64,000 bases of DNA from Vavraia culicis subsp. floridensis (lineage: Eukaryota; Microsporidia; Pleistophoridae): assembly GCF_000192795.1 (NCBI RefSeq), contig NW_007360628.1:1-64000 (forward strand). The letters run 5' to 3'. The position numbers and the translations under genes were made by a program. Below the pieces are notes generated by a model that was not told the DNA's origin, did not search any database, and saw only the letters and a program-made list of their open reading frames with translations. How positions within the stretch are numbered: position 1 is the stretch's first letter; each line of letters opens with the position of its first letter. Positions 50,540-60,478 of the stretch are shown piece after piece.

Positions 50540-51743
50540 GAGTTACATCCGTTAAATTGCGCTTGTGAAGGATTTTGAACCGTTTGCGGTTGAGCTACGT
50601 GTTTGGTGATGGTTGCTATGCGACAGAAGTGGAGCACCCATTTTTGAACGGTCCTTTGTGCGGCATTAACCGTGTCTGTGAACAGTCTCTTGACATTCAC
50701 GATCGGTCATCCACGCTGTGTTGTTTATGCGTTGTAGCACGTTCTTTTATACAAAATCAAAAATACTTTTTTACGAGATATCCTCATGCAGATCAAAAAT
50801 ACTTCTATAAACGGTTGACTACAGTGCCCCTACGACTCGCGAGTGTGCCACGCACCTTAGGTAAAAATAAAGCAGAGTTAATTTATTGTTTTACACAGAG
50901 CTACGATACTTTTTCGAGCTGCACCGTTGCAGTTACCTACATCTTTGCTTGCGCTGTTGGTGCCAGCCATTAAAGCACGAATCTGCCGTAAATGATTGGA
51001 ATGGGTGCAAAAACTTTGCTTTTCATTGGTGTGAAAGATCATTTTTAGCTATTCTTGTGAAAGAGTTGTGTAAATTATCACGAAACAGATCATCCCACGA
51101 TCAAAATATTCTTGGGTACAGAACGTGGGTGCAAGCAAGGTAATAACACCTCAGTACAGCGCGTATAGTGGTATGACATGTGATAGGAACGCAGTCAATG
51201 TATTTTATCTGGCATATCGATTATTGCGTAGTGGGTGTATGATAGTTAGCGGTTATACCGTATAAAGCGTAGAACTCTATTTTGAAGTTAGTTCACTTTT
51301 TCTCAATAAATTACCTGTGAAAAGGTCACATTTCATCATCTATTTTATTAGGAATACGAATTAATTATTGCTATATCATGGATTTAATTAAATGCATAAA
51401 TACCCTTTATGCGTAATTGTGAGATACGCAGAATTTGCTGGAACAAAGGAAATATTATGCGTGTAATGAAGTATCTGAGACATTAACGATCAAGAGGATC
51501 AAAAACAATGAGTGGCAGGAATTTAAAGCGATGTAAAAGCGTAGATACGAAATAATATGCAATACCTACGCAAATACACACGATTTAACGATCGATTTGC
51601 AGGTCATCTCCACCACGCTGAACACCCTCATTGGTGTAATAGAATGTTTTATTTACGTTAGCGTGGAGGACCCTCTTCAACAGTCCCAACGCAATACGCA
51701 ACCGATCCGTAACATTCCTCGCTATTCTTATTACTAATCTATC
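50540..51743. other. 1.2-kb intergenic stretch
   Basis: Convergent gap after VMA13 and the cyclin gene. Short frames only; no RNA gene recognised. Confidence 0.5.
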
Positions 51744-52928
51744 TCACAAATATTTCGACAAGTGCTTCACCCTGAACTCCTCAATAAATACGCTCACCCT
51801 CATCATTCTCTCCACTCCATACTTCCTCTTCACGCTATCATATTTTACAGGCCTGGCCAGCATCACGAGTATGTCATTCACACACCCCTTGATCACTTTT
51901 TTGTCGAGACGCGCCAGCATGAAGAACAAGTTATGAAAACCGTCCATTTCTAAAATCTTGCGGGCAGTATAAAACGATGCGGTCGCCCTTATATGCGCAT
52001 TATAGCCGATGAACTGCTCGCTGAGCAGCATCAGCTCAAGAATGTATTTTGCGAGGATACGCGTCTTTATCTCATAGTTGTTCACAACAGAGAGTCTGCG
52101 CACGAAACAGAGGGGCGAAAGGTAATTTAGGTTGAAATCGAGTGTCATGAGAAAGTAGCGCTCGGCATTTATCAAATCGGACGCATCGCAGTTTATAAGC
52201 ATGCGGAATGTACTGAACTGCGGACAGTCCACCTCCTCGTACTTCGCTGCCACCATGAGCGCTGTTACGCCCACAAGCTGCAATTTATTCTTCGAGACCG
52301 TGCGCACAGAAAGAAAGCGGTCTACGAGATCAACGGTGAGAAACAGTGTTTCTGGATGTAGGCTAAGCTGCCAATGCACGTCTATCAGCCAGTCTACCAG
52401 TATTGTGCGCATGCGCCACGTAAGATCCTGCTGGTAAACCATGTAATTGTAGTTGACCGGCACCTGCTGGTCCTTAAATCTTGCAAAAAAGTGCTCTGCG
52501 TACAAATGCTCCATGGTGATGTCCTTCTGTGCATCTATCTCCATGATTTCGAGGAAGGAACGCTCTTCATCGGTTAGAGCATCCCGATCAATCACCGGTT
52601 CATCCTTCCATGTTTTTGTTTTAGGCGTGTTTTCGTCCTTTTCTGAGAGAACTTTCCTGCCATTTCTGTCCGCACCGAGACCGCAGTTTGTCAAGGTCCC
52701 ACAAATTGCCGCATCACTGGGCACAGACCCCGCGCATATTCCCCGACTTGCTGCGCACACTGTGCCACATAGCTGATCCCTTCCTTTATCATCCCTCTTA
52801 TCATCTTCCACACATGAGGTGTCCACCTGCTTGCCATCATCGCGCCCATACTTTTCCTCCTCTCTCACACCACCACCATTTTTCCTTCCATCCTCGTTCG
52901 TAACGTTCCTTAGCGCAGTCCTCCTCAT
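51744..52928 (-). CDS. B-type mitotic cyclin
   Basis: A 394-residue protein from an ATG with CCC at 52934-52936. A destruction box RTALRNVTN (R3, L6, N11) stands at the very N-terminus and matches RxxLxxxxN. After a low-complexity, Gly/Asp-rich region, the cyclin box starts near residue 140 and contains MRTILVDWLIDVHWQL (~173-188), the B-type MRxILVDWL signature, then 'ETLFLTVDLVDRFLS', 'KLQLVGVTALMVAAKYEEV' and 'YFLMTLDFNLNYLSP'. The second cyclin fold covers ~280-394. B cyclins bind Cdk1 and drive mitosis; the APC removes them via the destruction box. The FLSKYL-type tail 'VKHLSKYL' is typical. Confident at family level. Confidence 0.95.
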   Translation of the reverse strand: MRRTALRNVTNEDGRKNGGGVREEEKYGRDDGKQVDTSCVEDDKRDDKGRDQLCGTVCAASRGICAGSVPSDAAICGTLTNCGLGADRNGRKVLSEKDENTPKTKTWKDEPVIDRDALTDEERSFLEIMEIDAQKDITMEHLYAEHFFARFKDQQVPVNYNYMVYQQDLTWRMRTILVDWLIDVHWQLSLHPETLFLTVDLVDRFLSVRTVSKNKLQLVGVTALMVAAKYEEVDCPQFSTFRMLINCDASDLINAERYFLMTLDFNLNYLSPLCFVRRLSVVNNYEIKTRILAKYILELMLLSEQFIGYNAHIRATASFYTARKILEMDGFHNLFFMLARLDKKVIKGCVNDILVMLARPVKYDSVKRKYGVERMMRVSVFIEEFRVKHLSKYL

Positions 52929-53930
52929 CGCAAGGGTCTCATTTTCTTGTTTTTATGATCGGTTGGACACAAAAAAAGGCTCCGAAAGGATGCGCTGCAG
53001 GTGCAGGGACGAACACCATGTAATGATTGCACAGAAAGAGATCGGCAATTTACATAGAAACACCGATTTGGATGTTATTCGTTTCTGCACGTGTAATTGA
53101 CATATGTATGAAAAGATAGGACTGATTAAATGAGAGGTAAAATGTCAGAAATTTGGTGCACATATTTATGTCGAGGTGTAAGATTTGTGATCAGATCACC
53201 GTATTCCGATTACCAGGTACTCTCGATATGTAATCGTGTCTGCTCCGTGCACCAATTCGTTCAAAGCTGTTATTTACACCAGAATATCTTACGAAAATAT
53301 TCGTATCACTTCCAACGTAGAGCGTGATTGGATATTTACGCTGTTGGATTCTATCACGATGTTGCTGCCCTTTGGCCCAAGGATTGCTGTAGAGCATGCT
53401 GGTCTGCTCATATGATTGTTCATTAGGTGTGGTTCTATGCAAGAGTAGCGGATGGAATTAACGAAATATGCTTTGCAACGGATGTTTATTTAAAATGGTG
53501 ATTCCCAGCGCACAGGTACCTTCAATAAATTTAATTTGGCAATCTACTCTGATTTATTGAGTTGAAGGTGCTTTTCGGTAGCACGGTGAAACTGAGTGCC
53601 TACGCTTTACACTCGGGCCACATCATGCATTTGCAGCGCTCCTCACACTTATTCAATTCAAGTGTGTTAAATCGCGTGGACATAAAACGCACAAGCAGAC
53701 CATTTCTGCTCCTTGAGGTTGTTCTTTCCTCTTCCGTCATATTTTAGCGCACCGGTACGCTGTAGGGATCAAAGCGGCATTCTTCGCTCAATACGTCGTG
53801 TGCTAGGTGCAAAGCCTATGCCTGCCTGTGTGCACTATGGCCCGTCCAGTACACTGTGACCGCCTCCAGCACCCTTAATTAATCCTAAGTTGCACCAAAA
53901 TAGTGCTTTTGTTGTGGTAGCCCTTGGTCC
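52929..53930. other. Divergent intergenic region
   Basis: About 1 kb between the cyclin and NCS-1-like genes. Short frames only. Contains AT-rich leader-like stretches but no distinct element. Confidence 0.5.
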
Positions 53931-54482
53931 ATGGGCAACAAAGTAAGTCCTAATCTTCTTCAGACCGCTGCCACGGTGAAGAAGTTCTCACACTTCAACG
54001 AGTCGGACATAAAAAAATGGTCCGCTGAATTCAATGCAAGCTATCCATCGGGCTACATGACCGAAAAGGACCTGCAAATCATTTTCAAGAAACTATTTCC
54101 ATTTGGTGAGTGCAACCGGTTCACGCTCATTTTATTCAGAACGATAAACATCAGCGGCACGAAAACAATCGATTTCAACGAGCTGTTGATCGCACATTCC
54201 ATCCTGCGGAAGGGAAGCATTTTTGAAAAGCTGAGATGGATCTTTCGGCTGTACGATTGTGACAGTGACGGGGTTGTGGGCAAGGATGAGATGATAAAGG
54301 TTGTAAAGGCGTTTTTGGACATGATAGGTGCGAGCTTTGATGTGGATGTGGACGTGGGAAGGTTTGTTGCGGGTATTTTTGATGAGCTGGAGAACAAAAG
54401 CGGATTTTTAACGTTTGACGACTTTAAAATCTTGGCCGGGAAGAAGGCAGAGGTTCTTCAAATCTTCGAGATGTTCGATTAA
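53931..54482 (+). CDS. NCS1: Neuronal calcium sensor NCS-1/frequenin-like EF-hand protein
   Basis: A 183-residue protein whose ATG is preceded by CCC (53921-53923). MGNKVS is an N-myristoylation signal. The four-EF layout of NCS-1 is recognisable: 'ATVKKFSHFNESDIKKWSAEFNASYPSGYM' for the first, non-binding hand ending in PSG, 'ILRKGSIFEKLRWIFRLYDCDSDGVVGKDEMIKVV' matching 'tsRGtleeKL.waF.lYDlDgdGyI+..Eml.Iv'. The third hand DCDSDGVVGKDE is canonical; the second (NISGTKTIDFNE) and fourth (ENKSGFLTFDDF) have lost acidic ligands. Fungal NCS-1 stimulates phosphatidylinositol 4-kinase Pik1 at the Golgi. Calcineurin B is the alternative but lacks the MGxxxS-SK-type start. Confidence 0.88.
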   Translation: MGNKVSPNLLQTAATVKKFSHFNESDIKKWSAEFNASYPSGYMTEKDLQIIFKKLFPFGECNRFTLILFRTINISGTKTIDFNELLIAHSILRKGSIFEKLRWIFRLYDCDSDGVVGKDEMIKVVKAFLDMIGASFDVDVDVGRFVAGIFDELENKSGFLTFDDFKILAGKKAEVLQIFEMFD

Positions 54483-55925
54483 AACTTGTTTTTTACGCAG
54501 TTGCACCTTTTCATATGGTACAGGTTGTGCGGTAGGTTGTACTCTGCCAGTTCTTCTGTCTTTCTTGCTTAGCTGACGCTTACACCTTTGACCTACCGCA
54601 TTGTGTGCTTGGCGTGGTGTTTAAAGGCACCTTTAGGGTGTACTGTCGTACCATGGCGTTGCAGTGAAGGAGGAGGTGGCGTAATCAAATGCAATTTTGG
54701 AAGAAGGCGGTTGACATCCTCGGAAGAAGCGTGCGTAACCGCACAAAGCACGATACACTCGTTTTGAAGACACTGCTGATGAATCTATAAACCAGATTGC
54801 TTCACCAAAAGCACGTTTATTCATCTCATCACGCAATAACCACCAAGCAGAACTACAATGACGGCTTCACTCTGCCACTAAATGGCGATTCAAAGAGTGA
54901 AATAAACTAAATTTACGTTTTACACATCCAGGAGGTGTCCGTGGCAAAAAACTGAACCGATATTTCACCCAACTCTGTGATAAAAGCTGTAAAGCACGTT
55001 GCATCGGTACCCTTTCCGTTTACACGCACTTGGCAGTACGCACCAACACAGCTCTTCCTTTTCCTGGTAACGTGCCTCATCACTTCACGGCCACCACCAT
55101 CCAAGTCGTGTCCTCAACCCGCCACTCATGTTCATTCTGCCATAGGCAAACAAAAGTCAGTGCACCGTGCCATTCTGTTTCTCTTTGATGAACATCGTAG
55201 CACGTTTCTGCACACGTATAGAGCATAGCAAGCTGGTAGTACGCCGTATTGGTGCTGTACCGTAGCGTTTTAATGGTCTTATTCATACATTTACGCACTC
55301 CCGTGCAAAACGTGTTTATCGTGGTGTGGTAAATGCCACGATTTGCTTGGTTGCAAGCAGCCCTCAAGCGCTGTGAATCAGCGGTGCTAAGGTGGTGCGT
55401 GCATTGATTTGAATGTCCTTTGGTGTGAGAGTACTTCATGAATTTAATTTAGCTCTTTTAGAAAATGAATCAAACGCAGTGAGCCCGTTTGCTCTGATCA
55501 GGCGCTTCGCGTGATCCATGTGTAAGAGTTCTGTAAAAAGCGGAACATTGCGAACTTTTATCCCAACCGGCCCAACGACGGAGATAAGCACACACCGTTG
55601 TTGGTGGTACTCGGTGTGGAACGACAAGTTATTCGTTGTTAACACGGAAGGATCACTTAAAGAATATTTGCGGAACAACGTTTAAACGAGTATGGCGCGC
55701 CACCTACCACCCATCAAGAACACGATATAACTCAGTTTGTTGCCATAGGCATGGACAGAGTCAACCTTGGCATGCCGTGACAACCAGAACAAAAGAAAGC
55801 AATAACAATTAAAGGGCATTTACTCTTCATTAAAAATTACTGTCAAACAGGATAGAGTACTCGGTATCACATCGCTTCTCAAACTCAGTAAAATCTGCAA
55901 TTTTTCCTCAGCTAAACATATCATC
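54483..55925. other. 1.4-kb intergenic stretch with an inverted repeat
   Basis: Contains the inverted repeat at 54528-54600. A 119-codon minus-strand frame from the ATG at 55439 is Cys/Thr/His-rich, lacks a CCC signal and shows no domain. A second frame (55436-55678 minus) has no usable ATG. Nothing else supported. Confidence 0.45.
54528..54600. repeat. Ten-base perfect inverted repeat with 53-base spacer
   Basis: TGCGGTAGGT (54528-54537) and ACCTACCGCA (54591-54600) are perfectly complementary. The same ACCTACCGCA opens the structured element at 30626. It lies 45 bases after the NCS-1-like stop, so it could belong to a 3' untranslated region or an independent RNA. Confidence 0.7.
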
Positions 55926-56201
55926 CTATAAGCGGTCAGCCATTGTAGATTCAATGTATTCAGAAGGTATATTAATTACTGAATGAGAACTCGTGTTTTT
56001 GCCCAGCATTGCTGCAAACATTTTTCTACAACTCTCTAGCTTGTGTTTCATTGCGTTGTTCTCTTCCTTGAGATACGCATTCTCTCTTTCCAAGTTTTCA
56101 ATGTACTGTCTCTTGCGCTGCGCGCTTCTCCGTGCCGATGCACGGTTTACCACCATAAGCTGCCTCTTTTTCTCGTCGTCCGGACAAGACGCTTTTTTCA
56201 T
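55926..56201 (-). CDS. Small bZIP protein
   Basis: A 91-residue protein. The frame opens on GTG, but the ATG at 56201 follows CCCC (56203-56206). Residues 11-33 are a bZIP basic region (KKRQLMVVNRASARRSAQRKRQY) and 34-60 a zipper with L37, L44, M51 (ENLERENAYLKEENNAMKHKLESC). The N-x2-SA-x2-S core is intact, but the position that is Arg in almost all bZIP proteins (N-x7-R) is Ala27. The zipper is only 3-4 heptads and the last ~25 residues are polar. bZIP proteins bind DNA as dimers; the Ala change could weaken or alter recognition. There is no separate activation domain. Confidence 0.88.
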   Translation of the reverse strand: MKKASCPDDEKKRQLMVVNRASARRSAQRKRQYIENLERENAYLKEENNAMKHKLESCRKMFAAMLGKNTSSHSVINIPSEYIESTMADRL

Positions 56202-56851
56202 CGGGGTCACAATTTAATTTCGTTTATGGGCAATCAATCATAAAAAATTTGACAGATAGCGCGTTGGACTTGCTGCACGCTTGATACGATTGGCGAACAG
56301 CTTTGACCGTCTACAGCACGGTACCGCGGAACAAAAAATGAGCAGCACGGATCACACGCAACCCAAACACGAGAATGTAAGAGACAGTCTCACACGAACG
56401 TGCAGACTGAAATGGCTAATTAAACTTGCTCTTGAGAGTGCAAAAACTTTTTACATCGTTGCATAAATTTATGTGATCTTCTCGATGTCGTATCCACGAA
56501 ATACAGCAATACGGCACTTTCATAGATGGGGCACAATAGCCTTTCAAATTGAGCGCACATTCTGCTTAAATAGCCTGAGCAAACATAAAAATAGCGGTAA
56601 AAGCCTGCGAGCTTTGTTGCGGATGCAACAGGAATATGCAAGGTATAGCGTTTTTATGACAGCGTTGTCTTACTTTGAACCAGGAAGTTCAAGAGTACAT
56701 AATTCATTTAAATTTGCCTTAATACAAGCTGCAACACTACTATCTCCACAGATTTACCACGTGTGCCTCCTTTTGCTAGACCGAAATGCATTTCCTCATT
56801 ACGCTTCCCAATATTATTTTTTATTTTTTAAATTACCCCATCAAACAAAGC
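56202..56851. other. Divergent promoter region between bZIP and Sec31
   Basis: About 650 bases, AT-rich near both ends, with CCC signals at both genes. A 157-codon plus-strand frame (56473-56946) runs through it into the Sec31 gene in a different phase and is not supported. Confidence 0.5.
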
Positions 56852-59197
56852 ATGCTACTCAAAAGTCGCTATTTATCGTCTCTTACGCACGAATACATCG
56901 CACTCGGCACAAAATCAAAGCTTTTCGATCCCACGTTCTCGAATGACAGCGAGTTAATAATTGTAAACCTGAAAACGAACGAAAAGATAAAAAGGGAGAT
57001 GGATGGCAGATTTAATGACATTCTTGTGGTTGACAACATGGTAATATGTGCATTGGAGCAGGATATGGTTATTTATAGGATAGCATCTATGGTGGAAGAG
57101 CAGCTGGATGAGATTGACAATTCAAAGAGCACGCGCAGCCTTGAGTGCGTTCTGTCCATAAAGGTGGTGGTGAATGCTCTGTCATACAGCCAAAAGCGGA
57201 ATATGCTGCTGCTTGCTGCCGATAAACTCATACTTCTGGACCTGAATACCTTCAAGTCGTACAACGTTGGTATAACCGGCCGTGCCAACTCCATCTCGTA
57301 CAACAAGAAGGTTAACCACATCATTGCGGCATGCATCGATAATCAGCTGTTGATCTACGACATTAAGAAAAAGGAGGAGGTGATAAACAAGAAATTTCCT
57401 AATCTCAGACGGGTCGAGTGGCATCCGCACACGAGCACCTATCTATTCATACAGGGGGACGGTCTCAGCGTGCTAGACCTGAGCAGCGACAAATTGACGA
57501 AAATATGTGAGGAGTGCACAGGGTTTTTGGTGATGGATGATTTTCTGTACATCTGGGACCAAAACTGTTTGAAGATGTTCGAGCATGGAGAGGGTGCAAG
57601 GATGCAAAATGTGAAGACCGATTTGCTGAATTATATGGGTGAGTATGTGGTGAGTGACTTGTTCCATTTCAATACGAATGGCCGACTGGCTGTTCTGTCG
57701 CTCCTCAGCGGTTCAACAACGGTTCTTGCAAATTCGTCTCTGTTCTACGTCAGGCCACCGTTGAACTGCTACCTGAAGAACAACACCGTTTTTTACACCT
57801 GTGACAAAGAAATACGAATGAAGAAAATACACGCAAGACTGAACAAAGTGGAGAAGGATGTGCAGGAGCTGCTGGCAAACGTGGGTAGAGATGTTGAGTA
57901 CGAGGGTCCTAAGCTGCATGTGGAAGATGATGAGATAGCCCAGCTCATACTTGAGAAGCGGTGGGACGAGATCAAGCGCCGAAATGACACTGTTGACGTT
58001 CCGCTCGCGTATTTATTGGACGAAGACAAAAAATTCCTGATGGATAATCTGAAGCTGCTCCTTCTCATCTGCGTAAAAGAGGGCAACTACAAATTCTTGG
58101 TGGAAAACAACATCGTTGATTACAAGTACCTGTTGAAGTACCTTGGCAAGGACGAACTGGCCATGCTTGCCGGGCAGCTGGCCGGAAAGGTCTCTTTTGA
58201 TGAAATAGCGAAGATCTACGAGATGGCGCAGGATAAGAAGATGTTGTTCAAGATAAAGTTTGATTATCTTCGGAAGCTGTCGGATCAGTTGTGCATCAGC
58301 GATATGCTTGGCGTGTACATGAGTCTGCTACATAAGATGAAAGAAGAGGACGTGTACTTCCACGATGAATTGATCAATTACTTTTTGGAATATGCCAAAT
58401 TCGTTGAGGACCGGGATGTGGTAGAGTATATTGAAAGCAAGGAAGGCGTGAAGAAGACGGATGGTGCCAAACCAAGGGCACCTGCCGTTGAACAGCGTGC
58501 AAGCGCAGTGAAATTAGATCATTCCGGAAGCACTGAAAGCGTGCTCCCCCGCTCAGCACCGAAGAGTCCGATTCCTGAGATTCCTCTTCCGCAGCGCGCA
58601 CCCAGCACATACGTCAAAAAACATCCTCAGACCGTGCCGCCGCCGAGGAAGAGCCCGATAATTCCGGGTGTTCAGAATGTGCCGGACATAAGCAGCCTTT
58701 CTCTACACGCAAAAGACAAGAAGCTCAAATACAGTGACATCATGAAAGGTAAGAGTGTTCCTCAAAATGGTTTTAGACCTGTTAGCAGCGAAAAAAAGGC
58801 CGTGAAACCGCCATCTCTCTCAATTCCAAAACCTGTCCGTTCAGAGAATGTTTCAAATGAGCCGAGTGTTACGCAGATAAAAAATATCGGCGAGGAGTTT
58901 AACGAAAACGAAATTAATGAGCTTGATTCGCTTATACAGAGAAGGATTGAAGATTTGAAAGATAGGTCAGCCAGGAAGAAGGGGATTATCTTCAAAGCCC
59001 GTATTAAGGATGGCTTGCAACGTGTTGGCCACTACAAGAAGGTGACCAATCCGAACATTTTGCCGTATCTGAGGATATTTAAGGAGGAGGGTTTGTCGTA
59101 CGAAGATTTCCTGAAGAAGTCACAGGCTCTGCTAAATTTTGCAGAGGTAAAGATGTGGCTGGAAGGTATTTTAAACCTGTGGAAAATTGTTGATTAA
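56852..59197 (+). CDS. SEC31: COPII coat protein Sec31
   Basis: A 781-residue protein. The ATG at 56852 lies 13 bases after CCCC (56836-56839); the longer frame from 56786 has no support. The N-terminus 'THEYIALGTKSKLFDPTFSNDSELIIVNL' matches the Sec31 start 'iAtGt..ga.d..Fs..s.LEif', and a WD-like propeller follows to ~350 (VEWHPHTSTYLFIQGDG). The middle (~390-520) is an alpha-solenoid, then a Pro-rich linker (~560-640, PAPAVEQ...RSAPKSPIPEIPLPQRAP) of the type that binds Sec23. The last ~110 residues ('NENEINELDSLIQRRIEDL...RVGHYKKVTNPNILPYLRIFKEEGLSYEDF') are the SRA1/Sec31 C-terminal helical domain. Sec31 with Sec13 forms the outer COPII cage. Yeast Sec31 has 1273 residues. Confidence 0.9.
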   Translation: MLLKSRYLSSLTHEYIALGTKSKLFDPTFSNDSELIIVNLKTNEKIKREMDGRFNDILVVDNMVICALEQDMVIYRIASMVEEQLDEIDNSKSTRSLECVLSIKVVVNALSYSQKRNMLLLAADKLILLDLNTFKSYNVGITGRANSISYNKKVNHIIAACIDNQLLIYDIKKKEEVINKKFPNLRRVEWHPHTSTYLFIQGDGLSVLDLSSDKLTKICEECTGFLVMDDFLYIWDQNCLKMFEHGEGARMQNVKTDLLNYMGEYVVSDLFHFNTNGRLAVLSLLSGSTTVLANSSLFYVRPPLNCYLKNNTVFYTCDKEIRMKKIHARLNKVEKDVQELLANVGRDVEYEGPKLHVEDDEIAQLILEKRWDEIKRRNDTVDVPLAYLLDEDKKFLMDNLKLLLLICVKEGNYKFLVENNIVDYKYLLKYLGKDELAMLAGQLAGKVSFDEIAKIYEMAQDKKMLFKIKFDYLRKLSDQLCISDMLGVYMSLLHKMKEEDVYFHDELINYFLEYAKFVEDRDVVEYIESKEGVKKTDGAKPRAPAVEQRASAVKLDHSGSTESVLPRSAPKSPIPEIPLPQRAPSTYVKKHPQTVPPPRKSPIIPGVQNVPDISSLSLHAKDKKLKYSDIMKGKSVPQNGFRPVSSEKKAVKPPSLSIPKPVRSENVSNEPSVTQIKNIGEEFNENEINELDSLIQRRIEDLKDRSARKKGIIFKARIKDGLQRVGHYKKVTNPNILPYLRIFKEEGLSYEDFLKKSQALLNFAEVKMWLEGILNLWKIVD

Positions 59198-59977
59198 ATT
59201 TCTGAGTTTTATTTCGATTTTGTGTGCGCTGTTTTTACCACAATCGTGCGTGCCAGCTGGCAGAAAGGTTGACCTTGAGTTGTTGTGGGATTAGGCGTGT
59301 GCCGTAAAATTGGAGAAAAATGTCCTTAACCCAGCAACATGTAAAAATGATTGGTAAGTGTCGGTTATTTTGATGGTAAAAATGATTGGCGAGTGTCGGT
59401 TATTTTTATGGTAAAAATGATCGGTAAGTGTCGGTTATTGTGATGGTAAAAATGATTGGCGAGTGTCGGTTATTGTGATGGTAAAAATGATTGGCGAGTG
59501 TCGGTTATTTTGATGGTAGATGATGCTCTCGGTGCCGGTAACTTTTTCGCTATGCATTTGTTCACCTCGTTATTGGTGAAAAAGGTGTTTTTCTATTTTT
59601 TATCAGTAAGGTATGATTGAACGTTGTTCCTCGTAAAGTGTAAGGTGTTGTTATTCCCTCAATACCAAAATTTAACAAAAAGGTCTTTTAAAGTGCTAGA
59701 ATAGTTCATTTGCAGTCTTTTTTGTGGGGTGAGCGGGAAGCGGTTTAACTCGGTTTGTATCTTGCGGGAATAGAAATATGATGCAAACGATTTGTCTCTG
59801 GTGTATGAGAGGGTTCAGCATCCATAGCATGCACGGATCTCCAAGTATTTTACACCGATGGCATAAACAACAGCATCCTGCGATGTGCCATGCCAATATT
59901 TATCAAAACGAAAACCTGACATTTTAATTAAACACACTACGACCTCAAACTTGAACTGATACTGCGTTGTATACTTT
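59198..59977. other. Convergent intergenic stretch with tandem repeats
   Basis: About 780 bases after Sec31, holding the 35-bp array at 59341-59515. The rest is unremarkable. Confidence 0.5.
59341..59515. repeat. Five tandem copies of a 35-bp unit
   Basis: Units of GTAAAAATGATTGGYRAG followed by TGTCGGTTATT and a variable tail start at 59341, 59376, 59411, 59446 and 59481. They alternate in small variants (TAAG/CGAG; TTATTTT/TTATTGT). The array is not in an open frame and lies 140-320 bases 3' of Sec31. Confidence 0.95.
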
Positions 59978-60478
59978 TCACAGTACAGAATTTGGTTGTT
60001 TCGTTTCAGTTTTTGAGATTTCCTTCATTAACTCGACAATTTGGCGGTGCTTTTTCGCTTCCTTGTACACCAGCTCGTGGTACATTTTCCCTATAATTTT
60101 TTTTCTTTGGTAAATGCGGTGGATAAGGATCCACAGCACGCCAAGAAAAATACCAAAGACAAGAAGAAAAAGCGAAAGGTAGATAAAGTGAGCATAGTTA
60201 AAGCACATGTAATCCTTGGTTGATATCAATCCTGTAGAACACATAGATTCATACTTCTCGAATTGTTTGGCTGTAAGCGCTTCGAGCGATCGCTCATACT
60301 CGCGATTGGATGGCTGAGGAAGGTTGATGTACCCTAAATCGATCTTGGTTGGCACACAGGCCTCCTTTCTTTGGTTCATGCAATTTTTGCGTAGATGTTC
60401 GCACCATTCATTAAATCCAAAATATTTGTTGGGCTCCGAAAGGTCTGCAATGATTGTGAACTTTTTTGGATCTTCCAT
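59978..60478 (-). CDS. Single-pass Cys-rich membrane protein, paralogue 1
   Basis: A 166-residue protein from an ATG without a CCC signal. The N-terminal ~95 residues carry six cysteines with an opening C-x6-C-x7-C (WCEHLRKNCMNQRKEAC). One membrane segment follows (~98-119, FIYLSLFLLVFGIFLGVLWILI), then a basic tail (RIYQRKKIIGKMYHELVYKEAKKHRQ). With no signal peptide and positive charges after the helix, the N-terminus should face outside or the lumen. The protein at 61677-62072 has the same C-x6-C-x7-C opening, one helix and a basic tail, so I read them as tandem paralogues. Wobble positions are A/T-rich compared with housekeeping genes here. No family recognised. Confidence 0.65.
   Translation of the reverse strand: MEDPKKFTIIADLSEPNKYFGFNEWCEHLRKNCMNQRKEACVPTKIDLGYINLPQPSNREYERSLEALTAKQFEKYESMCSTGLISTKDYMCFNYAHFIYLSLFLLVFGIFLGVLWILIHRIYQRKKIIGKMYHELVYKEAKKHRQIVELMKEISKTETKQPNSVL

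Noticed and set aside
50540..50620. tRNA-like stretch with GGTTCAAAATCC on the minus strand
   Set aside because: The possible A and B boxes are adjacent and no cloverleaf can be formed.
55080..55439. 119-codon minus-strand ATG frame, Cys/His/Thr-rich
   Set aside because: There is no CCC signal, no regular cysteine spacing and no homology.
55436..55678. 80-codon minus-strand frame with plausible composition (VGPVGIKVRNVPLFTELL)
   Set aside because: It opens on TTG after a stop and has no ATG before its presumed core.
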